Shown: one piece after another, positions 39,045 to 49,036 of the stretch | Numbering within the stretch: the stretch's first letter is position 1 | Layout of the letters: the number at the start of each line of letters is the position of its first letter | Assembly: GCA_018715125.1 (NCBI GenBank) | Contig: DVMF01000068.1 | Coordinates: forward strand, 23,032 to 87,031 | Origin: Candidatus Coprousia avicola | GTDB lineage: Bacteria; Actinomycetota; Coriobacteriia; Coriobacteriales; Coriobacteriaceae | Reading direction: 5' to 3' | DNA length: 64,000 nt | Made by a program: the position numbers and the translations under genes | The notes under the pieces: generated by a model | The model's input: the letters and a program-made list of their open reading frames with translations, nothing else | The model's database searches: none | Told to the model about the DNA's origin: nothing

Positions 39045-40550
39045 ATGCACTACGATCACAATCCGAAATTCCCCGACGGGTTCTTCTGGGGCGCATCAAG
39101 CGCCGCATGGCAAGTGGAGGGCGGCGTGGCGGAGGGTGGCCGCACGCCGGCCATCATCGATCTGAATTCAAAGACCAAGAAGCCCTTTGCCGACAATTCC
39201 ATCGCAGCGGATCATTTTCATCATGTTCACGAGGACGTTGCTCTCATGGCGGAGTGCGGCTTCACCAGCTACCGGTTCTCGCTTTCTTGGTCGCGCATCA
39301 TTCCCGCTTCTGATGGAAGGGTGAATCTCGAAGGGATCGCGTTTTACAACGATCTGATCGATGAGCTTGTTGCTCGTGGCATCACCCCCATCGTGACGCT
39401 CTACCATTACGATATGCCGGTGTGGGTTGACGAAGAGCTCGGTGGCTGGAAAAACCGGGCAACGATTGATGCTTTCGATCACTACGTGCGCGTATGTTTC
39501 GAGTCTTTCGGAGATCGGGTAAAGTACTGGCTTTCCATCAATGAGCAAAATATGCAGATCGCCTACGGCGACTGGCTGGGCATTTCCAAGGGCTGCGATG
39601 ACTGGTTCCGCGACCAGTGGAAAATCAACCACATTATGAATCTTTGTCACGCTAAGGCCGTCATTGCCTGCCATGAGCTCGTTGAGGGCGGAAAAATCGG
39701 TCCTGTTCCGGGCATGGTGCCCATCTATCCGTATTCATGCGACCCGATGGATCAAATTGCCGCTATGAACGCCGAGGAGTTCACTGAGAAAATCTGGAAC
39801 GATACGTATGCGTATGGTGCTTACAGTGAGTTTGTAAAGAACTACTGGAAGAACCACGACATCAATCCTGGTATCGAGCCAGGTGATGAAGAGCTGATGG
39901 CTGCTGCAAAGATAGACTTCTTTGCAGTCAACTGCTATCGTTCGAACACGGCGAAGTGGGCGCCCATCGACGCTGTGAGCCATCCTTATGAGCTCAACAA
40001 GACCGGCGAGAAGGGCAAGCTTGTTTTCCCGGTTGTTCCGGGCGCTTATCAGCTGGTTTACAACCCGTTTGTGGAATATACCGACTGGGACTGGGAGATC
40101 GATCCCGTTTCCATGCGCTATGTGCTGCGTTACATGTGGGACCACTATCACCTGCCCCTCGTCATTACCGAAAATGGTTTCGGCGCACACGAGCACAAGG
40201 ATGACAATGGCGAGGTTCACGATCAGTACCGTATTGATTTCTTACGTGAGACGATATACCAGCTGGGACTTGCCATCGAGGATGGCGTCGAGGTCATGGG
40301 GTACAACCCATGGTCGTTCACGGACTTGCTGTCAACGGGTAACGGGATCGAGAAGCGTTACGGCCTTGTGTATGTCGATGCCACAGACGACGAGCTGAAT
40401 GAGGCTGAGGAGAAGGGCGTCTTGCCGCCGATGAAGCGTATTAAAAAAGACTCGTTCCATTGGTATGCAAAGCTCATCAAATCGAATGGTAGGGACTGGG
40501 GCTGTGACATGGCTGGTCATGATGATGCCCCCTACGGTCATCGCTCCTAA
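39045..40550 (+). CDS. Glycoside hydrolase family 1 (beta-glucosidase / 6-phospho-beta-glucosidase)
   Basis: FPDGFFWGASSAAWQVEGG, SRIIPASDGRVNLEGIAFYNDLIDELVARGITPIVTLYHYDMPVWV, INEQN acid/base region, LVITENGFGA nucleophile motif. Confidence 0.95.
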   Translation: MHYDHNPKFPDGFFWGASSAAWQVEGGVAEGGRTPAIIDLNSKTKKPFADNSIAADHFHHVHEDVALMAECGFTSYRFSLSWSRIIPASDGRVNLEGIAFYNDLIDELVARGITPIVTLYHYDMPVWVDEELGGWKNRATIDAFDHYVRVCFESFGDRVKYWLSINEQNMQIAYGDWLGISKGCDDWFRDQWKINHIMNLCHAKAVIACHELVEGGKIGPVPGMVPIYPYSCDPMDQIAAMNAEEFTEKIWNDTYAYGAYSEFVKNYWKNHDINPGIEPGDEELMAAAKIDFFAVNCYRSNTAKWAPIDAVSHPYELNKTGEKGKLVFPVVPGAYQLVYNPFVEYTDWDWEIDPVSMRYVLRYMWDHYHLPLVITENGFGAHEHKDDNGEVHDQYRIDFLRETIYQLGLAIEDGVEVMGYNPWSFTDLLSTGNGIEKRYGLVYVDATDDELNEAEEKGVLPPMKRIKKDSFHWYAKLIKSNGRDWGCDMAGHDDAPYGHRS

Positions 40551-40625
40551 CTGATTTCGCGCAGTGGTGCCAAGAACAACGGACGGCTCCGCTGCAACCC
40601 AACCTCTAGATAAGGGGGACTAGCA

Positions 40626-42011
40626 ATGGCTAAGAAAGACTACGTCGCGATACGCGATCGGATTGTTGCAGCATGCGGTGGCGTGGAGAACATCGCTAAC
40701 GTTTCGCATTGCATGACTCGGCTTCGGCTGCAGCTGAGGGACGGATCGAAGCTCGATCAGGATGCTGCGAAAGAGATTGCTGGCGTGTTGAACTTGGTTA
40801 TCCAGAACGGTGAGTACCAGTTTGTCATCGGCCAAGATGTGGCAAGCCTGTACGAGGAGTTCATCAAGCTCGATATCCATGCGGGTGGGTCAGTGGAAGA
40901 TGCGGACGCGGCCGCTGAGGATCTGAAGCGAGGCGGCGTTGCAGAGGCGATACTGTCGTTCATTGGTGGTACATTCTCACCGGTCATCCCGGTACTCGTT
41001 GCTGGCGGACTTACAGGTGCGGTGCTGACGCTTCTCACCACGTTTGCGGGTGTTTCGGCGGATGACGGCACCTATAAGGTGTTCTACTTCCTCAATCAGG
41101 CGACATTCTGGTTTCTGCCGGTGTTCATCGGCTTCTCCGCAGCTCAGCGTTTGAAGTCCAACGGTTTCTTGGGTGCGTTTCTGGGAGCGACGCTTCTCTA
41201 CTTCACCTCGAATATGGGCGAGGATCCCATTAGCTTCCTCGGCATCCCCGTCCAGATGATTTCATATAACTCTACGGTGTTCCCCGTTATCTTGGGTGTG
41301 CTGTTTATGAGCGTGGTTTACCGCTTCCTGCAGCGCTACATGCCCATTCCGCTGAGGACCATCTTTGTGCCGTTGATTACCATGTTGGTCACTGTGCCGG
41401 TGACGCTTCTGGTGCTTGGGCCCATCGGAAATACGGTGGGCACATGGCTCTCTGATGGCGTATTGGCGATCTATCGCGCCGTGCCGCCCCTGGCAGTTGC
41501 CATCATCGGCCTCGGAACTCCGTGGCTCGTGTTCTTCGGTATGAATAACGCGACGTATCCGGTGGTATTTGCCCTCCTTGCTGAGGTGGGTTCTGACCCG
41601 CTCATTTGTACGGGCATGGCTCCGGCTAACGTGGCGGTCGGTGGTGCTTGCCTTGCTGCTGCGCTCATTGCCAAGAAGGTTGAAGACCGGTCTGTCGCTG
41701 TTGGAGCGGGGGTTACTGCACTGTGCGGCATTACCGAGCCGGGAGTCTACGGCGTGCTTTTCGTGAAGCGCTACCCGTTGATCGGCGCAATGATTGGCGG
41801 TGGCATCGGTGGCCTTATTGCGGGTTTCGTCGGTATGACGCAGTACGTGGTTTCTACCCCGGGCTTCATCAGCTTTGCGGCATATATCAATCCCGATGGT
41901 TCGCCTGACAACCTGATGTGGTCGATGGTAGTGATGGTGGTTGCCACGGTGCTTGCCTTTGTTGCCACATACATCCTGGGTAAGAGGGAGATGGCCAAAG
42001 AGGCTGCCTAA
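40626..42011 (+). CDS. PTS beta-glucoside-type EIIBC permease
   Basis: N-terminal IIB: IVAACGGVENIANVSHCMTRLRLQLRD (Cys-phosphorylation CMTRLR); C-terminal EIIC TM region GVSADDGTYKVFYFLNQATFWFLPVFIGFSAAQRLKSN. Ends without a IIA domain. Confidence 0.92.
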   Translation: MAKKDYVAIRDRIVAACGGVENIANVSHCMTRLRLQLRDGSKLDQDAAKEIAGVLNLVIQNGEYQFVIGQDVASLYEEFIKLDIHAGGSVEDADAAAEDLKRGGVAEAILSFIGGTFSPVIPVLVAGGLTGAVLTLLTTFAGVSADDGTYKVFYFLNQATFWFLPVFIGFSAAQRLKSNGFLGAFLGATLLYFTSNMGEDPISFLGIPVQMISYNSTVFPVILGVLFMSVVYRFLQRYMPIPLRTIFVPLITMLVTVPVTLLVLGPIGNTVGTWLSDGVLAIYRAVPPLAVAIIGLGTPWLVFFGMNNATYPVVFALLAEVGSDPLICTGMAPANVAVGGACLAAALIAKKVEDRSVAVGAGVTALCGITEPGVYGVLFVKRYPLIGAMIGGGIGGLIAGFVGMTQYVVSTPGFISFAAYINPDGSPDNLMWSMVVMVVATVLAFVATYILGKREMAKEAA

Positions 42012-42035
42012 TAGGTTTAGATTGTCATAAAGTTT

Positions 42036-42072
42036 GTGCGCCCGCGCCAACGAAGGGTTGGTGCGGGCGTAT
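42036..42072 (+). terminator. Terminator hairpin downstream of the PTS gene
   Basis: CGCCCGCGCCAAC-GAAGG-GTTGGTGCGGGCG (13-bp stem with one wobble/mismatch). Confidence 0.65.
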
Positions 42073-42233
42073 TGCTGTCAACATTCTTTCGGGAGCGTTA
42101 CGAGGCGCGCATGCGGCTCGACAAGAACGGTTGAGACCGTAAAATGGGCAGCACGCACTTTTGTGTACTAAAGCGCAGCCATGAATCGCTTCTGTGCAGT
42201 GGCTGAAACCGAACCGGCAGAGGAGGTCGTGCG

Positions 42234-43886
42234 ATGGCGAGAGGCGCGGTCGCAGAGGGGCTCATCCGCCCGTTTGAGGCGGAATATGAGGACTACGTGC
42301 GCGATGAATCGCGCAGCCGCGGGCATGCCGAGTCCATCTCGTTTCCCACGTCTGAGGAGGAGGTGCGCGAGGTCTTGCGCGCCCTTGCCCCGGAAGCGGC
42401 GCCGGTAACGGTTCAGGGCGCGCGAACGGGCCTGGCGGCGGGCGCGGTGCCTGCGGGCGGCCACGTGATGAACCTGTCGCGCATGAATCGCTACCTCGGG
42501 CTCCGGCAGGATGAGGAGGGCCGCTTCTACCTACGCGTGCAGCCGGGCGTGGTCCTGCTCGACCTGCGCCGCCACCTCGCCGCCCGCGATATCCCCGCGA
42601 ACGGTTGGGACGACGCCTCGCTTCGCGCGCTCGAGGCGCTCTCCGCCGCACCCCTGCAGATGTTCCCCACCGATCCCACCGAGACCTCGGCCTGCTTGGG
42701 CGGCATGGCCGCCTGCAACGCCTCGGGCGCGCGGAGCTTTCGCTACGGACCCATGCGCGGGCACGTGAGCGCGCTGCGCCTCGTGCTCGCCGACGGCGAT
42801 GTGCTGGCTCTTCGCCGCGGCGAGGCGCGTGCCCGCGGGCGTGCGCTCGCGCTTACCACCGAGGGCGGGCGCGCGCTTGCCATCGACCTGCCGACGTATG
42901 AGATGCCCGTGTGCAAGAACGCCTCGGGCTATTATGCCGCGGACGACATGGACGCCCTCGACCTCATCATCGGCTCGGACGGGACCCTCGGCATCATTAC
43001 CGAGATCGAGCTCGCCCTCATGCCCGCGCCGGCGGTCACGTGGGCGGTGAGCTGTTTTCTTACCGACGAACGTCAGGTGCTCGACGCCACCTGCCTTCTG
43101 CGTCGCAGCTTAGCGCATGCGAGCGCGCTCGAATACTTTGACGAGGCGGCGCTCAGGATCCTGCGCGCCCAGCGCGCGGCCGGCGCGGCGTTTGCCTCGC
43201 TGGTGGAGCCGCCCGCAGGGGCGCGCGCCTGCCTGTACGTCGAGCTCGCCTGCGATACGGAGGACGAGGCCATGGCGGACCTCGCGCGCGTGGGCGCCGC
43301 GCTCGAGGAGGTGGGCGCGAGCGAGCGGGCGACGTGGGTGGCGCGCACCGATGTGGATCGCGAGGCGCTCACGTTCTTCCGCCACGCGGTGCCGGAGAGC
43401 GTCAACATGCTTATCGACGAGCGCCGGCGGACCGACCCGTCTGTCACCAAGCTGGGAAGCGACATGGCGGTTCCCGACGAGCGTCTGCACGATGTGGTGG
43501 CCCTGTACCGCACGACGCTGGCCGAGGCCGGGCTCGAGGCTGCGGCGTGGGGACACATCGGGAACAACCATCTGCATGTCAACGTGTTGCCGCGCGACGC
43601 GTCGGATTACGCGGCGGGCAAGCGCCTGTTTGCCCGGTGGGCGCGCGAGGTGGCCGCCATGGGCGGGGCGGTTTCCGCCGAGCACGGTGTCGGCAAGCTG
43701 AAGCGGGATTTTCTGCAGGAGATGTACGGGAGGCGGGCGCTGGTGGAGATGGCGCGCGTCAAGCAGGTGTTTGACCCGCAGGGGCAGTTGGGCCGCGGCA
43801 ACCTGTTTGACGAGGCGTTGCTCGCGGACGTGCCCGCGGCGCCGGGTGCGAGGGCCGGTGCGGCTGCGGGCAAAGGGGGTGCCTAG
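42234..43886 (+). CDS. FAD-binding (GlcD/LDH-D-type) oxidase
   Basis: VTVQGARTGLAAGAVPAGGHVMNLSRMNRYLGLRQDE...PTDPTETSACLGGMAACNASGARSFRYGPMRGHVSALRLVLADGD; C-terminal WGHIGNNHLHVN, SAEHGVGKLKR. Confidence 0.92.
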   Translation: MARGAVAEGLIRPFEAEYEDYVRDESRSRGHAESISFPTSEEEVREVLRALAPEAAPVTVQGARTGLAAGAVPAGGHVMNLSRMNRYLGLRQDEEGRFYLRVQPGVVLLDLRRHLAARDIPANGWDDASLRALEALSAAPLQMFPTDPTETSACLGGMAACNASGARSFRYGPMRGHVSALRLVLADGDVLALRRGEARARGRALALTTEGGRALAIDLPTYEMPVCKNASGYYAADDMDALDLIIGSDGTLGIITEIELALMPAPAVTWAVSCFLTDERQVLDATCLLRRSLAHASALEYFDEAALRILRAQRAAGAAFASLVEPPAGARACLYVELACDTEDEAMADLARVGAALEEVGASERATWVARTDVDREALTFFRHAVPESVNMLIDERRRTDPSVTKLGSDMAVPDERLHDVVALYRTTLAEAGLEAAAWGHIGNNHLHVNVLPRDASDYAAGKRLFARWAREVAAMGGAVSAEHGVGKLKRDFLQEMYGRRALVEMARVKQVFDPQGQLGRGNLFDEALLADVPAAPGARAGAAAGKGGA

Positions 43887-43890
43887 CATC

Positions 43891-44697
43891 ATGCATATCG
43901 TGGTCTGCGTAAAGGCGGTGCCGGGTTCCACCGAGGTCAAGATGGACCCCAAGACCCACACGATCGTGCGCGACGGCGGCGCGGCGGTGGTGAATCCGTT
44001 CGATGCGACGGCGCTCGAGCTCGCGCTCCGCCTGCGCGACGCCCGCGTTGCGGCGGGCGAGCCGAGTCGGGTGAGCGCGCTCTCTATGGGGATTCCGGCG
44101 ACGGAGGCGCTGCTGCGCGACTGCATGGCGCGCGGGGCGGACGAGGCGCTGCTGCTTTCCGACCGGGCGTTCGCCGGGGCGGATACGCTGGCGACCACCT
44201 ATGCCCTCACCTGCGGGATTGCGCGGTTGGCAAAGGGCGCGGGCGAGCCTGCGCTCGTGCTCTGCGGCAAGATGGCGGTCGACGGGGACACGGCGCAGAT
44301 CGGGCCGGAGCTTGCCGGGGCGCTCGGCGCCGCCTGTGCGACCGATGTGCGGGAGATTTTGGCGTGCGACGCTCATGCCGTGCTGGTGCGCGCCGCGGTA
44401 GACGGGGGGATGGCGGAGCTCGAGCTTCCGCTGCCCGCGGTGCTCACGGTCGCCAAAGAGGCGGCGCAGCTGCGCATGCCGAGCATCGCGGGGGTGCGCG
44501 CCGCGGCCGCGGCGCCGGTACCGGTCGCTACCGCTCAAGCGGTGGGGGCGGATACGGCGCGTATCGGCCTTGCCGGCTCGCCCACGCAGGTGGTGCGCTC
44601 GTTTGTCCCCGAGCAGCGCTCGCGCGCCGTGCCGGTGGTCGGTACGCCGGCAGAGCAGGCGGCGCGCCTCGTCCAGATCATAGCGGAGGTGTCCTGA
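43891..44697 (+). CDS. etfB: Electron transfer flavoprotein beta subunit
   Basis: MHIVVCVKAVPGSTEVKMDPKTHTIVRDGGAAVVNPFDATALELALRLRD...CGKMAVDGDTAQIGPELAGALG. Confidence 0.93.
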   Translation: MHIVVCVKAVPGSTEVKMDPKTHTIVRDGGAAVVNPFDATALELALRLRDARVAAGEPSRVSALSMGIPATEALLRDCMARGADEALLLSDRAFAGADTLATTYALTCGIARLAKGAGEPALVLCGKMAVDGDTAQIGPELAGALGAACATDVREILACDAHAVLVRAAVDGGMAELELPLPAVLTVAKEAAQLRMPSIAGVRAAAAAPVPVATAQAVGADTARIGLAGSPTQVVRSFVPEQRSRAVPVVGTPAEQAARLVQIIAEVS

Positions 44698-45899
44698 TGG
44701 CGGGTTTGGTGGTCGATGCGGCGCGCTGCGTGGGATGCGGCCGCTGCGTGCGCGCCTGCGGCAATGCGGGGATCGAGGTGCGGGATCGTCTGGCATATCC
44801 GACCGATGGCTGTCTCTTGTGCGGGGCGTGCGTGGATGCCTGCCCGGTGGGCGCGATTGCCATCGAGCACTCTCAGGTGGATGCGGCGGACCTTGCCTCG
44901 TGGCACGATGTGTGGGTGTTTGCGCAGGTTGAGCGGGAGGGCGGTCTTGCACCGGTTGCGATGGAGCTCGTGGGCAAGGCGCGCGAGCTCGCCTGCGCGC
45001 GCGGGTGCCGCGTGGTCGCGCTCCTGGCTGCTGCCGAGTCCGAATCCGGCGCCCTCGCCTCCACCCTTATCGCCCGTGGAGCAGATGAGGTGCGGCTCGC
45101 CTGCGATGAGCGCTTCGCATCTGCCGACCCGGAGCTCTTGGCTGGCTGGGTGTGCGCCGAGGTGCGCGCCGGGCGCCCCGAGATCGTGCTCTTTGGTGCG
45201 ACACCCCTCGGCCGCGAGCTCGCACCGCGCGTGGCCGTGACGCTTCAGACGGGCCTTACCGCCGATTGCACCGTCCTCGCCATCGATTCCCAAACGGGCC
45301 TTCTCCAGCAGACGCGCCCCGCCTTTGGCGGCAACCTCATGGCGACCATCGTCTGCCCGACGCATCGCCCGCAGATGGCGACGGTGCGCCCCGGTGTCTT
45401 TGCGGCGCCCGAGCCCGACCCGTCGCGTACGGGAGCGGTGGTTGCCGCCCCGCTGGCCCCCGGTGCCGCGTCGCGCGTGCGCTTGCGCGCGTTTGCGCCG
45501 ACGTCTGCCGGCGCGTCTCTTGTGCAGGCGCGGCGGCTCGTGGTGGTGGGGCGCGGTATCGGGTCGCAGAAAAACCTTCCCTTGATGCGGCGCCTGGCGG
45601 AGCTTCTGGGGGCGCAGCTCGGCTGCACGCGTCCGCTTGTCGAGGCGGGCTGGCTCGACTATCCGCACCAGATCGGGCAGACGGGCGCCTCCGTGGCCCC
45701 GGAGCTCTTGGTGAGCGTGGGCGTATCGGGTGCGGTCCAGCATCTAGCGGGCATCGGCGGCGCTAAGACGGTCATCGCCATCAACGAGGATGCGGGCGCC
45801 CCCATCTTTGGGGCGGCGCACTACCGGGTGGTGGGCGACGCCATCGCCGTCGTGCGCGCCCTTGTGGAGCGCCTCGAGGCGGATGCTGTCGCTAGGTAG
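44697..45899 (+). CDS. etfA: Electron transfer flavoprotein alpha subunit with N-terminal ferredoxin domain
   Basis: CVGCGRCVRACGNAGIEVRDRLAYPTDGCLLCGACVDACPVGAIAIE, then EtfA: VVVGRGIGSQKNLPLMRRLAELLGAQLGCTRPLVEAGWLDYPHQIGQTGASVAPELLVSVGVSGAVQHLAGI. Confidence 0.93.
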   Translation: MAGLVVDAARCVGCGRCVRACGNAGIEVRDRLAYPTDGCLLCGACVDACPVGAIAIEHSQVDAADLASWHDVWVFAQVEREGGLAPVAMELVGKARELACARGCRVVALLAAAESESGALASTLIARGADEVRLACDERFASADPELLAGWVCAEVRAGRPEIVLFGATPLGRELAPRVAVTLQTGLTADCTVLAIDSQTGLLQQTRPAFGGNLMATIVCPTHRPQMATVRPGVFAAPEPDPSRTGAVVAAPLAPGAASRVRLRAFAPTSAGASLVQARRLVVVGRGIGSQKNLPLMRRLAELLGAQLGCTRPLVEAGWLDYPHQIGQTGASVAPELLVSVGVSGAVQHLAGIGGAKTVIAINEDAGAPIFGAAHYRVVGDAIAVVRALVERLEADAVAR

Positions 45900-45946
45900 C
45901 GGGCCCCTCCACAGGGCGTTGCGGTGGGCCTGCGGCCCGCGCGGTC

Positions 45947-46273
45947 CTAGAACACGAGGTTTACCAGAAGCATGTAGACCACGGTGCTCGCCACGATGGA
46001 GAGCAGCATGTTGTGGCGCTTCAGATAGAGGCCGCCGGCGATGAGGACGCCCACCGCCTCGGGGATGCCGTGGCTTTCTGAGAGGATGCTGACGTCCTTG
46101 AGGCAGTAGACCACGAGGAGCCCAAACACGGCGCCCGGCAGGGCGTTGCCGAGGTAGCGCACGAAGGCGGGCGTCTCGCGCCCGGCGGGAAACGCGATAA
46201 AGGCCGCGGCGCGGGTGAGGACGGTGGCGGCGCCCGCGGCGCCGATGGTGATGAGCATCTGCAGGGTCGTCAT
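45947..46273 (-). CDS. azlD: AzlD-family branched-chain amino acid transport protein
   Basis: MTTLQMLITIGAAGAATVLTRAAAFIAFPAGRETPAFVRYLGNALPGAVFGLLVVYCLKD; overlaps the azlC-like gene by 4 nt. Confidence 0.85.
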   Translation of the reverse strand: MTTLQMLITIGAAGAATVLTRAAAFIAFPAGRETPAFVRYLGNALPGAVFGLLVVYCLKDVSILSESHGIPEAVGVLIAGGLYLKRHNMLLSIVASTVVYMLLVNLVF

Positions 46274-47034
46274 GCGCAGCCCTCCCCGCCGTCTTCTGTC
46301 GCGCTCTCGGCGTAGGCGGGCTCGATGCGCCGCCTCGTGCACGCGATGCCGATGAGGATGAGCGCCATGGCGGGAATCATAAAGTTGTCCGCCCCCATGG
46401 TGCAAAGCGCTACGGCGGCTGCCGCGATTCCGATGACGGCGCTCAGGTGCTGACGGTCCTTCTCCCATTGGTCGAGAAAGATCACGATGAACAGGGCCGT
46501 CATGGCAAACGACACCCCCTCGACCGTGGTGGCGACCAGCGTTCCAAACAGCCCGCCGAACGTACAGCCAGCAACCCAGTAGAGCTGGTTGAGCGCCGTC
46601 ACCCACGTCATGAACCAGCCGCGGTCGATGCCCTCGGGCGGCTCGGTGGCGTAGTTGATCGAGAACGTCTCGTCGCACATACCGAAGATGAGGTAGGGGC
46701 GCTTGCGGCCGAGCCCGCGGAAGCGCTCGAGCATGGAGAGGCCGTAGAACAGATGGCGCGCGTTGATGATGAGGACGACGGCGAACGTGGTGAGCGGGTC
46801 AAACGCCCCGGCGAGCTGCGACGCCACCACGAACTCCGCCGACCCCGCAAAGATCACGACGCTCATGAGCACAGGCGTCCACCAGGGGAGCCCGAGCGAT
46901 CCGGTATAGATGCCGCAGGTGATGCCGAGGAAGACGAACCCGGCGAGGATGGGGATGGTAAGGGGGAAGGCGGCGCGCAGCGCTTGGAGGCGCGCGCCGG
47001 GCGCAGCGCCGGTCGTGTCGGTCGTTTCAGTCAT
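46270..47034 (-). CDS. azlC: AzlC-family branched-chain amino acid exporter subunit
   Basis: LRAAFPLTIPILAGFVFLGITCGIYTGSLGLPWWTPVLMSVVIFAGSAEFVVASQLAGAFDPLTTFAVVLIINARHLFYGLSML. Confidence 0.9.
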   Translation of the reverse strand: MTETTDTTGAAPGARLQALRAAFPLTIPILAGFVFLGITCGIYTGSLGLPWWTPVLMSVVIFAGSAEFVVASQLAGAFDPLTTFAVVLIINARHLFYGLSMLERFRGLGRKRPYLIFGMCDETFSINYATEPPEGIDRGWFMTWVTALNQLYWVAGCTFGGLFGTLVATTVEGVSFAMTALFIVIFLDQWEKDRQHLSAVIGIAAAAVALCTMGADNFMIPAMALILIGIACTRRRIEPAYAESATEDGGEGCA

Positions 47035-47113
47035 GGGCGGCTTCCGGGGACAGGCAAGAGAAAGCGGAGCGCACGCGGCGCTCCGCTCAACGGGCAGGGA
47101 TAGGGGGGGTGCG

Positions 47114-47866
47114 TTAGGCGAAGACGGCAGCGACGCGCGCGGGCAGGCCCGTCGCGCCCTCGATGTGCGGCCACGATACGAAGACGATGGCACCCGTCGC
47201 GGGGACCTTGTCGAGGTTTGCCATGACCTCCACCTGGAGGTGGCCGTGATCGAGCACCCAGCGCTCGCAGGCAAGGTCGTCGGCTTCGACGGCAAGGTAG
47301 GACGCGTCGGTGTCAAAGGTCTCGTGACCGTTCATCTGGATGTGGCGCTCCTCGTAGAGAAACTGAAGCGCCGGCAGAGACCAGCCGGGGCAGTGCTCGC
47401 CGCCCTCGGCATCGAAGTTGTTGAGGGCAGCGTTATCCGGCCAGCGATGGTACCAGTCGGTGCGCAGTGCCACGAAGGCGCCCTCGGGGATGCGGCCGTG
47501 CTCGGCCTCCCATGCCTCGATATTCTCCACGGTCACTGCAACATCGGGACCCTCGGCGGCGATCTTGGACGTGAGGTCGATCACGCAAAGCGGCATGGCC
47601 ATCTTATCGACGCCAAAGGCCTCCGACCCCTCTTTGCCGGGGGTGAAGTGGCTCGGGAAGTCCACATGCGTGCCAAACTGACCAGGGAACTTGTAGGTGT
47701 GGATGCGGCAGGAGAGCATCTCCTCGTCGTAGTCAAAGACGGTGCGGCAGAGCTCGACCGACCCCTCCGGAATGCCCGCCCAGTAGGGGCTCTCGTTGGT
47801 GAGCGGATGGGTGAGGTCGACCCAGGTTGCAGATTGCAGCTTCTCGAGTTCAGGCCAAAGGCTCAT
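47114..47866 (-). CDS. Cyclase / kynurenine-formamidase-like metal hydrolase
   Basis: WVDLTHPLTNESPYWAG...KFPGQFGTHVDFPSHF, HxGTHxDxPxH motif. Confidence 0.85.
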   Translation of the reverse strand: MSLWPELEKLQSATWVDLTHPLTNESPYWAGIPEGSVELCRTVFDYDEEMLSCRIHTYKFPGQFGTHVDFPSHFTPGKEGSEAFGVDKMAMPLCVIDLTSKIAAEGPDVAVTVENIEAWEAEHGRIPEGAFVALRTDWYHRWPDNAALNNFDAEGGEHCPGWSLPALQFLYEERHIQMNGHETFDTDASYLAVEADDLACERWVLDHGHLQVEVMANLDKVPATGAIVFVSWPHIEGATGLPARVAAVFA

Positions 47867-47997
47867 GGGGTCCCCTTTCTCGGGCGGTTACGGATAGAGC
47901 CGGGTGTACCCATGATATGCCTTCATCTTGCTGGTATCGCTGCGGGCGGATGGAAATTAACACGACAAGGGCGCTCTTTGTGTCGCTTTGCTTGTGG

Positions 47998-48897
47998 CTA
48001 GATTTGCTCGTCCACCCAAGCGCGCAGGTGTCCGTCCATCCGGTTCATGAGCTGCGCCGTTGCTCGGTTGGTGAAGGGGCGCTCGATGCCAAAGGGTCTC
48101 TCGAAGGGCTGGAAGATGAAGCCCTGGTCGAGTGCGATCTCGAGGCTCGCAGGATAGACGAGCTCATAGGTGAAGCAGGCGAGGGCAACGAGGTAGTCCG
48201 CCGACTCGGTCCTCTCGTCGCGCCGCACGCAGCGGTGCTCAAAGAACGCATCCTCGGTGGCGGGGGAGACGGCGCTGGCGAGAAGCTCGTCCTCTGTGAT
48301 GCCGAGGACGGTCTGGACGTCGTCGGTGCAGGTGACGCGAAGGATGTCGATCTTGTCTGCGTCGCGTACGACGTCGCAGACGGCGTGCGTGCGCACGTCA
48401 AGCTCATCGGGCAAGCGGAAGGCACTGTGATAACCCACGGCGGCGCGGATGAGGGCGCTTGCGGCAGGGTCTGAGGCGGCCTCGGGGGCAAACGCTGCGA
48501 GCGCGCCCGCCTCGCGCGCATGCGCCACGAAGGCATCGTCGTCCGCGCGCGCTGCCGCCACGACGTTCACGAGCGCCGGGTCATCTAGGTGGCTGGCGCC
48601 CTCAAAGAGCACGTCCACGCCAATGGCGGCATGGTCTGCCGAGGCTCGGTCGTTAAAGGTGTTCCAGCGCCGCAGTTGCTCAAAGCGGCCGATATCGTGC
48701 AAAAGGCCGGCGAGCCAGCAGAGGTCGATACCCGCCGGCGTAAAGCCCTGGGCGCGCGCAATCTCCTCGGCGAGTTCTGCAACGCGCAACGTGTGCTCGA
48801 TTTTGAGCGCAACGCGCGGGTTGCTCGCATCGTAGGGCGCTACATAGGCGTAAAAAGCAGTGTGCGCTTTCGTACGATCGATTACCAACGGTGCCAT
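47998..48897 (-). CDS. HD-domain phosphohydrolase
   Basis: ALKIEHTLRVAELAEEIARAQGFTPAGIDLCWLAGLLHDIGRFEQLRRWNTFNDRASADHAAIGVDVLFE. Confidence 0.88.
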   Translation of the reverse strand: MAPLVIDRTKAHTAFYAYVAPYDASNPRVALKIEHTLRVAELAEEIARAQGFTPAGIDLCWLAGLLHDIGRFEQLRRWNTFNDRASADHAAIGVDVLFEGASHLDDPALVNVVAAARADDDAFVAHAREAGALAAFAPEAASDPAASALIRAAVGYHSAFRLPDELDVRTHAVCDVVRDADKIDILRVTCTDDVQTVLGITEDELLASAVSPATEDAFFEHRCVRRDERTESADYLVALACFTYELVYPASLEIALDQGFIFQPFERPFGIERPFTNRATAQLMNRMDGHLRAWVDEQI

Positions 48898-49036
48898 GAT
48901 TTGCGGTCTCTATTCTCGACAAAGGGAAACTGGTTAAATGTTTTATCCAGTTTGCCCGGAAACTGGTAAGAACTTTTTACCAGTTTTGTGAAGACATGAT
49001 TAGCTGAGAAGCTTGTTTTTGCTTCCGCGGATTTCG

